The notes under the pieces: generated by a model
Databases searched by the model: none
What the model saw: only the letters and a program-made list of their open reading frames with translations
Told to the model about the DNA's origin: nothing
Assembly (NCBI RefSeq): GCF_012273895.1
Contig: NW_024045132.1
Span: forward strand, 3,658,001-3,722,000
Direction: 5' to 3'
Source of the DNA: Zerene cesonia
Taxonomy: Eukaryota; Arthropoda; Insecta; Lepidoptera; Pieridae
Length of the DNA: 64,000 bases
Made by a program: the position numbers and the translations under genes
Shown here: in pieces, positions 36,922 to 46,806 of the stretch
How the letters are laid out: every line of letters starts with the position of its first letter
Numbering within the stretch: position 1 is the stretch's first letter

Positions 36922-37130
36922 ACTAGCTGCGCCCCGCGGTTTCGCCCGCGTAAGTCCGTATCCGGTAGGAATGTTGGGATAAAAAGTGCCTATATGTTAT
37001 TCCAGTTGTCCAGCTGTCTACGTACCAAATTTCATTGCAATCGGTTCAGCAGTTTTTGCGTGAAAGAGCAACAAACGCACACACATCCTTACAAACTTTC
37101 GCATTTATAATATTAGTAGGATAGTAGGAT
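36922..37130 (+). repeat. Short repeat family F (copy 2)
   Basis: Head actagctgcgccccgcggtt, 'cgcgtaagtccgtatccggt', 'ttattccagttgtccagctg', 'attgcaatcggttcagcagt', tail gcatttataatattagtagg. It is one of the best-preserved copies. A short 3' duplication (ataggatagtaggat type) follows the tail. Confidence 0.8.
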
Positions 37131-37674
37131 GTGCGTTTTGCATTTGTTTTTAATATCAATCAATCTCTTACTTCTTTTCTAAGATATATGTATCATAATA
37201 TTTCTCGCTTATCTTACATATAGTATGTACGTCATTTTAAAGTTAACGTTTAATCCCTATATTGTTAAAAAAGAGATTTAAGATCCCAGGAATGAATCCC
37301 CGTAACTGACTTTCATAATACGCCTTATCGGGTTTATCGGATAAATAAGTTTTAGCAGTGTTAATCTCCTAAGCTATGTAGAATCTATTGCGAATGTACG
37401 GTTGCCTCTACCGCTGCATAGTGTTGCTTATGGTTGCAAATATCCCCGCATTAGTCGAAACATTGGATATCCACAACGTAGCTTTATATATTCAATGTTT
37501 AAATATTATGCTTTAAATTTGATTAAAAACGTTATTATATCGGTCACGTATTATTATGTTATACTAACTTATAAATAAATGAATAACAAAACATACGAAT
37601 GAAAAACAACGTAGTAGTTTTTATCCGATGTTCCCTAAAACGAAGAAAATTCTATTATTTCTTTTTTATTTGTT

Positions 37675-37752
37675 AACCGATGATTCCGTGAGTTTTCAAC
37701 CGATTGGCGTGGTTGTTTTTGTGTTTGCTTGGAAATTGTTGTCATTATGGTC
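37675..37752 (+). repeat. Short interspersed repeat (copy 2)
   Basis: Contains cgtgagttttcaaccgattg and ggaaattgttgtcat, the reverse complement of the blocks in 770-895. It directly abuts the family F copy that follows. Confidence 0.55.
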
Positions 37753-37754
37753 AC

Positions 37755-37970
37755 ACTAGCTGCGCCCCGCGGTTTCATCCGCGTAATTTCGTATCCTATA
37801 GGAATATCGGGATAATAAGTTGCCTATATGTTATTCCAGTTCTCCAGCTATCTACGTACCAAATTTCATTATAATTGGTTTAGTAGTTTTTGCGTTGAAG
37901 AGTAACAAACACACACATCCTTATAATATTTCGCATTTTTATTTCGCCATATTAGTAGGATAGGAGGATT
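37755..37970 (+). repeat. Short repeat family F (copy 3)
   Basis: Head actagctgcgccccgcggtt, 'cctataggaatatcgggata', 'ttattccagttctccagcta', 'accaaatttcattataattg', tail catattagtaggataggagg. More diverged than the copy 625 bp upstream and in the same orientation. Confidence 0.8.
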
Positions 37971-40900
37971 TAGTAGTGTCCCATCTCTGGTGGTACCTCC
38001 CCATGTCTCCACTTCCCACGCTTTTGACTCTATTTTACAGCTTCAATCGATTCGGAACGTTTGCTGTGTCTTTTTCTTTTCCTATTTGTTACAGTTTACC
38101 ATAAATTTTAATACAAGATGATTATTTAAAATTTAAATTTTCACAACTATAAGCAATACGCCTCAGGTTATATAAGTAATATTATTTCGTCCATTTTTAA
38201 CGTCTAACGTCTTTCTAACGTCAATATTCATTAACATCGAGAATAAATGTCCAAGTCCTCTTCGAGTCTGGATGATTTCATATTCACTGATGGACTTTCT
38301 TTTATCCGAGATTTTTAATTAGCCTCTATCGGTAATCGAACTGAATAGCTCTCTATTGCTCAAGCACTTATTATCCCAGAGAGGCTGTATATAATTACGT
38401 CACCAACCAATTAGTATTCAATATTAATTTCAATTCAAATTAATTGAATTTAAACACAAGTTCTTTTCGAAGTTATTGCGGATTATAGCGGTAAGCTGTA
38501 GGCGAAACAAGTTCTCGAACTACTTTACAAGTAGATAGTATGAAAAACGTAACCTGGAAAAAGTATAATACAACTTGCAAACTTTCTTAACTATACCAAA
38601 CCATTTGTAGTTCCTTTTTTTAGTCAAACCACAGATAACATAATACTATACTGTAAAACAAAAGTAAAAAGGTATTATTCATTCATTTAGTTGTATGCCT
38701 TTGCATAACAGACAGACAGATTTTAGACATTTATAATATTAATATGGACTGTATGGTCTGTGCCTTGTTTTGAAAATTTGGGCAAATCTCATAGATACCC
38801 ACGGCCGCGTTGAGTCATTGGTTATAAACACCCTAATGTTCCATCAAGGCGCTTTTTGATTGGGCCATGGAAGCTGGTTACTGATTAGTATTCGTCCGTC
38901 ACCCGTATGGTGATTATTTACACATATTTAATATACACCATCAATTCTTTCATCTTTCTGCAATTTCGTTAGATTAGTCACGTAATCGATCTGAACTATT
39001 TCAATTGCCAGAAAATACCAAGGAAACAAATAAAAGTGCATTATTACATCGCCAAGGCAGAACAAAGCCGCAATGTATAAGAATATAATTAAAATGCCCG
39101 CAGCGACAAACTGGCGGCAGCTCCAGCTCGCATTTATTTATGTCCACGTTTTAATTTACTTCTCCGGTGTATAAGTGTGAAATTATACAAAATTCACTTT
39201 GAAATAATTTCCCGGGCACTAATACCGCTTGTTTCCTGAGTGCAACACGGGCATTCGGGTGCCTTCGGCTGGAGGCACATTGGGAGAGGTTTTTATTTAT
39301 TTTTTATCACGCTATTGTTATAATTAACTTCGAAATTGTTATGATAACAGGTTCTCAGAATAGACAGTGTAATACAGATTGTATCAAATGCTTTAAAACA
39401 AATTACGAAAATTGTGTTGTTCATTGTGTGTCTCTAAAAAGAGTAGCAACCTCATAGTTAATTTTGAATCATGAAAAATGTTTGTTCATTAATATTACTT
39501 AACAAATAATAAACAGAAATAAAATATAAAAATACATTTATAGTGTATAAGAAAATGTTTGAAATTTGATAATCAGATTATATATGATTCGCTAGAGGTC
39601 CTTCTGCCAATACCCTAATAACCTATCAGTATGAATACAAAAGAATACACAAAAATTTAAAATATGCACTAACGAAACGAGTTTTTATAAATGACTCCAT
39701 CCACGCATTCGCCTGCATGGTCAAAGGAAAAATTGGACTACCAAAGATATGACGCGCATACCGTTTCCTGAATTTCCAGCATTAAAAAGTCCAATGTTCT
39801 TTGCGTCAACTACCCTTTCTGTACCAAATTGTATGCAATTCAAGTCAGTGATATAGGCGTGAAGAAGAGACGGTCAGATATTTTCTCTCGCTCTATTATA
39901 CATTAATGTAGTATACGCGATCTAAAACGATGAGTATATTTCCTGCATACAATAGTTTGTCTCACTGTACACCTAGCTTTGAACAAGTTCCCCACAAAAC
40001 CGCGTTGCATCACCGCATCCCATACAAGTTGGATCTAGCTTAATCTATTTGGGCACTTCACTGATAGTTATGTAAATGATAACTTTATTACTTAACTGCT
40101 TATCATGTAAGCCAACGTTGCCATAACCTTCCAACGGTTGAAGTTGGAAGGTTATGTTTTGACACGTTTAAGCTTTTATGAGAGGTGAAAATGTATACTC
40201 ACGGTATTTCTTGGTGTTTGTTTGTTTGTGACAAGTTACTAAGAAATACCACGTTTATTTAGGTGCCAAAATAATATTATTATTTCTTTTACATTGTTAT
40301 TATTTTATTAAAGAATATATGTGACTTGTTTTTAAAATATATGTATGTTCGGTAAATTTGTTATTTATGTATTATTGATCTATTTGGTCTTTTCATCTAT
40401 ATTCTGCCACTGTCAAGGGGTCAATATATCAATGTGGCCATTGAAAATCAATGGAGAATCTGCGTGAATAACCGTTATATACTTGGTTAATTAAAATTTT
40501 TGTTTGTGGAAAACTTGGTCGAAACAATTAGAGCACACAATTACACATTAAATTAGAGCATTAAAACTAATAAACAAACTCTTCAACTTGTATATTATTA
40601 GGTCTAAATTAAAAAAAAGTAACAAAATTTATCATACGCAGAGAGAGCACACTCAACACGTCCACATTTATGAGAAAACACAAAAGCACTTCTATTTCAC
40701 TCTATTCTAGTTCCAAGTAATTCGATAATAAATATAAATCCTTAGTAACTGCCCGCTGGCCCGTGAAGCAGACCCTTAAAATAGATAGATTTGAGCTATC
40801 AATTTAATTTTGCTAATGTCACCTTCTGTGAGCTTCTCTGAGACCAACTATTCTGAATGGCCACTAAATCTACGACACTTCATTGATATACATATAAATA

Positions 40901-41404
40901 TATTGTGTAATAATGATGCACATTCTTTTTCTACAAAAGAGGTCCCTTGTGTCCTTAGGAGAGAGGTACTAATGATAACAATTTTCTATCAAACACAAAA
41001 CGAATGAATCGGTTACAAAACCAAAAAAAAAAATACAGGTGTTAAATATGTGATGCTTTCAATTTTAAATGTATAGTTTTTTATTAGTTCATCATCAGTC
41101 CTCGATATTAATTTATGTAAAAATTAATTATTGTTCTTGCTACAGCTTGAGAATAATGGGGCCGGGGCTGATTTTAATATTTTTTCTTATCATAATCGTC
41201 CAGTGAAGGTTTAAAAGATACGAAAAGTATGTCAAAAAATTTCTACGGTGTTGAAAAGTTCACCGGGTCAGCTGTGAATTATAAATTCATTTGTATTGGT
41301 ACTTACATGCTACAAAAAGTTAAAAGGCTTGAAAGCGATGTCCTGAAACTTTTTGTTTTTGTACATAAAATCCGAAAATAACGTGTACTATAATAATATA
41401 AAAA
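37971..41404. other. Noncoding block
   Basis: No supported gene. Eroded repeat sequence lies at about 39700-39900 (cgcctgcatggtcaaaggaa). A GC-richer segment at 39095-39290 and a strong hairpin at 40122-40156 are listed separately. Confidence 0.5.
40122..40156. repeat. 14-bp perfect hairpin
   Basis: cataaccttccaac (40122-40135) is perfectly complementary to gttggaaggttatg (40143-40156), with the 7-base loop ggttgaa. It is too short for a typical pre-miRNA arm, and no transcript context is visible. Confidence 0.8.
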
Positions 41405-41657
41405 TTGTATTGTATTGGAGTGCACAATTAGCACAACTTAACTATATACAAAAAGAAAAATAGGTAATACACGATAAATTATACAAACACATTAAAATAA
41501 CAACCAAGAAATAAAGAAAGAAAATAGTAAAATAACAAAAAAAGAAAAACAAAAAGAATTAAATGAAATAAATTACAACAAACCAAAAATTAAATTAAAT
41601 TAAATGAATATGAACAAACTATATTTAAAAAGAATATACTTTCAGCGCCACCAAGCC
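41405..41657 (-). mobile_element. CR1/Jockey-type LINE 3'UTR
   Basis: This lies directly downstream of the ORF2 stop on the minus strand and is T-rich in the sense direction. It ends near 41405-41430, where the minus strand reads gcactccaatacaatacaat. CR1-like elements usually end in a few copies of a short repeat rather than poly-A, and the caatacaata run fits that. The exact end is uncertain. Confidence 0.45.
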
Positions 41658-41877
41658 CTACGATGATTCTGAAATTAATAGGTGATACCGATATTTACAT
41701 CTAAAATTTTGTTTGGTATTCGAATTACGCAGTGACGGTGGAAGATTATTCCAACACTTGGTGGCACTGTATCGGAAACTTCCCTTGAATCCTGCGGAAT
41801 GGTGTCTAGGAATCGCAAGTTTTTGAAATGCAGATCTTGTTTGATATTTTTGGGCACTACGTTCACCCATCCAAGCA
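41658..41877 (-). CDS. LINE ORF2 C-terminus (reverse transcriptase), partial
   Basis: The visible 70 residues carry FRYSATKCWNNLPPSLRNS, the conserved C-terminal tail seen in CR1/Jockey-type LINE polyproteins (pattern F.YSAT..WN.LP..LR). The frame is open to the left edge of the gap and ends in TAG at 41658. The catalytic reverse transcriptase motifs should lie upstream, in the N run. In an intact element ORF2 nicks the target and copies the element RNA. The remaining sequence matches the orientation of the endonuclease fragment at 45952-46806, so both could be parts of one minus-strand copy. Confidence 0.75.
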
Positions 41878-42877
41878 NNNNNNNNNNNNNNNNNNNNNNN
41901 NNNNNNNNNNNNNNNNNNNNNNNNNNNNNNNNNNNNNNNNNNNNNNNNNNNNNNNNNNNNNNNNNNNNNNNNNNNNNNNNNNNNNNNNNNNNNNNNNNNN
42001 NNNNNNNNNNNNNNNNNNNNNNNNNNNNNNNNNNNNNNNNNNNNNNNNNNNNNNNNNNNNNNNNNNNNNNNNNNNNNNNNNNNNNNNNNNNNNNNNNNNN
42101 NNNNNNNNNNNNNNNNNNNNNNNNNNNNNNNNNNNNNNNNNNNNNNNNNNNNNNNNNNNNNNNNNNNNNNNNNNNNNNNNNNNNNNNNNNNNNNNNNNNN
42201 NNNNNNNNNNNNNNNNNNNNNNNNNNNNNNNNNNNNNNNNNNNNNNNNNNNNNNNNNNNNNNNNNNNNNNNNNNNNNNNNNNNNNNNNNNNNNNNNNNNN
42301 NNNNNNNNNNNNNNNNNNNNNNNNNNNNNNNNNNNNNNNNNNNNNNNNNNNNNNNNNNNNNNNNNNNNNNNNNNNNNNNNNNNNNNNNNNNNNNNNNNNN
42401 NNNNNNNNNNNNNNNNNNNNNNNNNNNNNNNNNNNNNNNNNNNNNNNNNNNNNNNNNNNNNNNNNNNNNNNNNNNNNNNNNNNNNNNNNNNNNNNNNNNN
42501 NNNNNNNNNNNNNNNNNNNNNNNNNNNNNNNNNNNNNNNNNNNNNNNNNNNNNNNNNNNNNNNNNNNNNNNNNNNNNNNNNNNNNNNNNNNNNNNNNNNN
42601 NNNNNNNNNNNNNNNNNNNNNNNNNNNNNNNNNNNNNNNNNNNNNNNNNNNNNNNNNNNNNNNNNNNNNNNNNNNNNNNNNNNNNNNNNNNNNNNNNNNN
42701 NNNNNNNNNNNNNNNNNNNNNNNNNNNNNNNNNNNNNNNNNNNNNNNNNNNNNNNNNNNNNNNNNNNNNNNNNNNNNNNNNNNNNNNNNNNNNNNNNNNN
42801 NNNNNNNNNNNNNNNNNNNNNNNNNNNNNNNNNNNNNNNNNNNNNNNNNNNNNNNNNNNNNNNNNNNNNNNNNNNNN
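41878..42877. other. Assembly gap (1000 N)
   Basis: Fixed-size placeholder between a LINE 3' end on minus and a LINE 5' end on plus. Confidence 0.99.
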
Positions 42878-43430
42878 AATCAGTGGCTTAAAAACAGCAC
42901 ATATCAAAAAAATTCATTGTGTCTGTTTTGTTTGTACACGTTAATCTTATAAATAAACCGTCAAACCGGAAAACAAAAAAACCGTCGGTGACAGTTGGAG
43001 TGACAGTTAGTGCTCTGCAGAATTTTGTGTTTTTTAAATAATAATATATAATTTGGAAGTTTAAAAAGTGCATAACAACATTAATTCTTACACGTTCTAC
43101 CACGATAAGTGTTATCCCAGTGTTATACTGTGTTGATAGTGCATTTCAACGGTTTATACAGCCGGCAGACAGCTGATCGAACGGTATTCACATTCAAACA
43201 GCTGATGATCATAAATACATATTGGAGATAAGCTTTGCAACAATTCCTTAGTTTACGGCAGAAGGCAAATAATTTTAATATAAGTGGTATTCCTGCAGCT
43301 AATAATTACAAATAAACTAAATCCAATTTTAGTAAATAAATATATCAAACAGTAACAACATCATTTTCACGCCATCTAGGCGATACTTGAGATATTACAA
43401 CAATTGGTGAATCAATAGCAATAAATCATT
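42878..43430 (+). mobile_element. LINE 5' leader (5'UTR)
   Basis: About 550 bp before the ORF1 start with no ORF over 30 codons in frame. The segment around 42969-43015 (gtcggtgacagttggagtga) may be near the true 5' end of the element, but the boundary with host DNA is not visible. LINE leaders carry the internal promoter; no specific box is recognisable here. Confidence 0.45.
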
Positions 43431-44417
43431 ATGGCGAATAAATGTTCTAACTGTGGAAAGTTCTATGCGACGGCAGATGGCGCCAAATGTAACAAATGCA
43501 CTGTAACTTACCATAAGCAATGTTGGAACCTTAGCCCTGATGCACGATTAAATGCTAAATGGGTTTGCCAAAAATGTAAGCCTAAAAACACTGCAAAACC
43601 ACAAGAGATTTCTATCACCCAAGACCAGGATATTGATGTATTTCAGGATGCGAATCCCTCCCAAAGTGACTCGCCTTCACTTACACACGAGATAAAACTC
43701 CTACGAGCCGAGTTATCTAGTTTCAGATTAGAGATGTCTAAGCTATCTACACTTGTTTCAAATTTTGGCACTAGGCTAGACAGCATAGAGGAGCGCGTAA
43801 CGCAACTTGAAGCCACTAATACAGCCACCGTGCACGAACAGCAAAAAATTCAGCAAAATATCGATTGTATTGATTCTTTAAAAAAGCAATTAAATAACTC
43901 GGAGCAAGAAAAGCTGTTAAACGATGTCGAGATAACGAACGTACCGGAGGTTACCGGCGAGAACTTACTGCATGTCGCTATCACGTTAGCGCAGAAAATC
44001 GGATTNNNNNNNNNNGAACGTGATATAGCGAATGTGCATAGGCGCGGTACGCGACGTCGTGCGGAGGTCGAGAGCTCGGGTAGTGCGAGCGGCGAGGGAG
44101 TGCGCACGCGCCCAATCGTGGTACGTCTCACGCGCCGGCATCTGCGCGACGAACTACTGCGCGCGGCGCGCGTGCGGCGCGGGGCCGACACAGCAAACAC
44201 GGGAGTGGGAGGCGCACCGCAACGATTTTACGTTAATGAACACCTCACTTACAGTAATCGCAATTTATTTTATTCAGCTCGCGAGAAACTAGGCCGGTCT
44301 AATAATTGGCGTTTTATCTGGACCCGAGGGGGTCGTATTTTTGCCAGGCGAGATAATAAGTCAAAAATTGTTTATATAACTTGTGAAGAAGATATAGATA
44401 GGGTTTTTTGTTCTTAA
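43431..44417 (+). CDS. LINE ORF1 protein (PHD finger, coiled coil, FP/RRM-like)
   Basis: 328 codons from ATG at 43431, interrupted by a 10-N gap (44006-44015) that falls near residues 192-195, so the true length may differ. Residues 5-49 form a PHD-type zinc finger with the C4HC3 order C5, C8, C20, C23, H28, C31, C46, C49 and a W two residues before the last pair. Residues about 85-165 are heptad-like (LLRAELSSFRLEMSKLSTLV onward), a likely coiled coil for trimer or dimer formation. The C-terminal third, starting at DVEITNVPE and including FYVNEHLTYSNRNLF and WTRGGRIFARRD, resembles the RRM-like/FP-type domain of many LINE ORF1 proteins. The role by family is binding the element RNA in a ribonucleoprotein. 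44040-44215 is strikingly GC-rich and encodes an Arg-rich stretch. The frame is otherwise intact. ORF2 follows after about 440 bp on the same strand. Confidence 0.85.
   Translation: MANKCSNCGKFYATADGAKCNKCTVTYHKQCWNLSPDARLNAKWVCQKCKPKNTAKPQEISITQDQDIDVFQDANPSQSDSPSLTHEIKLLRAELSSFRLEMSKLSTLVSNFGTRLDSIEERVTQLEATNTATVHEQQKIQQNIDCIDSLKKQLNNSEQEKLLNDVEITNVPEVTGENLLHVAITLAQKIGXXXXERDIANVHRRGTRRRAEVESSGSASGEGVRTRPIVVRLTRRHLRDELLRAARVRRGADTANTGVGGAPQRFYVNEHLTYSNRNLFYSAREKLGRSNNWRFIWTRGGRIFARRDNKSKIVYITCEEDIDRVFCS
44006..44015. other. Short gap (10 N) inside ORF1
   Basis: Ten N; true length unknown. It sits just before the GC-rich Arg-rich part of ORF1, a place where assembly is likely to fail. Confidence 0.95.
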
Positions 44418-44860
44418 AAAAGTTGGATAATTATTATGCTATCATCAAATCATATTTTATTATTTTGATGTATTATTTGTTTACATTAAATAATTTAACA
44501 TTTATATTTCGACCAAACATTATCATCATAAAAATTATTTTTTACACTTTCCTTGTTATTAGACAACGCAATAGAGAACGTTTTTTACTTATACAATTTC
44601 ATTTTTCTAAAAAGAAATCATATTCCTACCAATGCAAAAGCAATTTTGTTGTACATGGCGGATCCGTGTGTGAGATTACATACAATGATTGTTTATTTTT
44701 TCCCTTACTCTTGCAAAATATTTGTAAATTTTATAACGAGATAAATTNNNNNNNNNNATTACGATATCTAAGTACACTGCATTGGTTTGTATTTCTTACT
44801 TTTTTGTGTTAAGGATAAACAAACAATTGTTATTTTTATTTCTCATTCTATGTGCTAGTG
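44418..44860 (+). other. ORF1-ORF2 spacer of the LINE
   Basis: AT-rich spacer of about 440 bp with a 10-N gap at 44748-44757. A 134-codon frame through it is hydrophobic and Phe/Ile/Tyr-rich because of base composition; I see no domain. A spacer this long between the two ORFs is unusual, since many LINEs overlap them or keep them close, so either the ORF2 start lies further upstream in another frame or this copy has inserted sequence. Confidence 0.5.
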
Positions 44861-44951
44861 ATGTATAATGTTAAGGATAATTTAAAATTCGGACTTTTAA
44901 ACCCTGGATCACTCGGAACTAACCATGATGAATTTCTTATTGCTATGCAGC
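44861..44951 (+). CDS. LINE ORF2 N-terminus, cut by gap
   Basis: First ATG at 44861. The visible protein start contains LKFGLLNPGSLGTNHDEF, the beta-strand that opens the endonuclease (EEP/APE-like) domain in CR1/Jockey-type ORF2. The frame runs into the gap at 44952. The sequence 44874-44951 is identical to the reverse complement of 46729-46806. Confidence 0.75.
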
Positions 44952-45951
44952 NNNNNNNNNNNNNNNNNNNNNNNNNNNNNNNNNNNNNNNNNNNNNNNNN
45001 NNNNNNNNNNNNNNNNNNNNNNNNNNNNNNNNNNNNNNNNNNNNNNNNNNNNNNNNNNNNNNNNNNNNNNNNNNNNNNNNNNNNNNNNNNNNNNNNNNNN
45101 NNNNNNNNNNNNNNNNNNNNNNNNNNNNNNNNNNNNNNNNNNNNNNNNNNNNNNNNNNNNNNNNNNNNNNNNNNNNNNNNNNNNNNNNNNNNNNNNNNNN
45201 NNNNNNNNNNNNNNNNNNNNNNNNNNNNNNNNNNNNNNNNNNNNNNNNNNNNNNNNNNNNNNNNNNNNNNNNNNNNNNNNNNNNNNNNNNNNNNNNNNNN
45301 NNNNNNNNNNNNNNNNNNNNNNNNNNNNNNNNNNNNNNNNNNNNNNNNNNNNNNNNNNNNNNNNNNNNNNNNNNNNNNNNNNNNNNNNNNNNNNNNNNNN
45401 NNNNNNNNNNNNNNNNNNNNNNNNNNNNNNNNNNNNNNNNNNNNNNNNNNNNNNNNNNNNNNNNNNNNNNNNNNNNNNNNNNNNNNNNNNNNNNNNNNNN
45501 NNNNNNNNNNNNNNNNNNNNNNNNNNNNNNNNNNNNNNNNNNNNNNNNNNNNNNNNNNNNNNNNNNNNNNNNNNNNNNNNNNNNNNNNNNNNNNNNNNNN
45601 NNNNNNNNNNNNNNNNNNNNNNNNNNNNNNNNNNNNNNNNNNNNNNNNNNNNNNNNNNNNNNNNNNNNNNNNNNNNNNNNNNNNNNNNNNNNNNNNNNNN
45701 NNNNNNNNNNNNNNNNNNNNNNNNNNNNNNNNNNNNNNNNNNNNNNNNNNNNNNNNNNNNNNNNNNNNNNNNNNNNNNNNNNNNNNNNNNNNNNNNNNNN
45801 NNNNNNNNNNNNNNNNNNNNNNNNNNNNNNNNNNNNNNNNNNNNNNNNNNNNNNNNNNNNNNNNNNNNNNNNNNNNNNNNNNNNNNNNNNNNNNNNNNNN
45901 NNNNNNNNNNNNNNNNNNNNNNNNNNNNNNNNNNNNNNNNNNNNNNNNNNN
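44952..45951. other. Assembly gap (1000 N)
   Basis: Fixed-size placeholder between two inverted copies of the same ORF2 start. Confidence 0.99.
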
Positions 45952-46806
45952 ATTATCTTTTTTGGTGCATAACAATCAAAAAGAGATAAAACAATACCAG
46001 TCAAAGCAGCCACTACGTCATTTACATCTTCCAGTAACAATACATCACTCCAAGCTATGTTATTTAATGATTGTTTAAAATTGTCGCTATCAATAGTTTT
46101 AATAGACCTATGTGTAATATGGTCGATGATTTCTCTTTTTTAATATTTAGGGAAAATGTTATAAAAGCATGGCTACTAAGTGCTCCAATGTGGTCCACTG
46201 TAACGCATGATACAGGAATAGTTGTGCAAACCAAATCTAATAAAGTTTCCGAATTTGGAGTGAAATGTGTGGGTTCAGTAACATGTTGTTTTAATTTAAA
46301 GGTATTTAAAAACGATTCTAATTTTAAAAAGTTTGAGTGGTTTCGATTTAAAGTGTTAATGTTAAAATCTCCTAATAAAATAATATGGTCACACCACACG
46401 AAAGCACCCATAGTCTCAGATAAGGCCTCAAAGAACATCCCCGAGTCCATCCATGGAGGGCGATACGCAGTACCCACGATCAGCACTTTACTACGCACTA
46501 CAAGTTTAAGCCACAGCTGCTCCACAGTCGGAAAGGCACGTCCAGGGTGCGATACAAGCTGCATGGATATACCTTGTTTTATGTAAAACCCGACACCACC
46601 TCCGCGTGATCGAGTGCTGGGTGGACGCGGAACATGACGTAGCCGATATCCGGGTACGACAGGTGCGCGTCCCTCCTCACCCTCGCGTAACCAAGTCTCA
46701 TTGATAGCGATCAAATCGACGGAGTAACGCTGCATAGCAATAAGAAATTCATCATGGTTAGTTCCGAGTGATCCAGGGTTTAAAAGTCCGAATTTTAAAT
46801 TATCCT
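45952..46806 (-). pseudogene. LINE ORF2 endonuclease domain, 5'-truncated and frameshifted
   Basis: Counting from the ATG at 46735, the longest frame (223 codons, to 46064) shows the APE-type endonuclease motifs in order: NETWL at 12-16 (metal-binding Glu13), RGGGVGFYI at 44-52, GTAYRPP at 88-94 and LLGDFNIN at 120-127. The usual SDH motif is SSH at 187-189, so the catalytic Asp appears replaced by Ser. After SLNIKK the reading leaves the family pattern. The family-like sequence resumes in another frame (HRSIKTIDSDNF, then LNNIAWSDV) down to the gap, pointing to a one-base indel in the six-A run at about 46136-46141. Upstream, homology to the plus copy ends at 46806, next to an in-frame TAG, which looks like a 5' truncation point. 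Family role: nicking target DNA. Confidence 0.8.

Noticed and set aside
44032..44292. Overlapping frames inside ORF1 (plus and minus)
   Set aside because: They are shadows created by the GC-rich Arg-coding segment, which has few stops in any frame.
46071..46586. 171-codon plus-strand frame
   Set aside because: It is antisense to the LINE endonuclease, whose motifs are clear on the minus strand.
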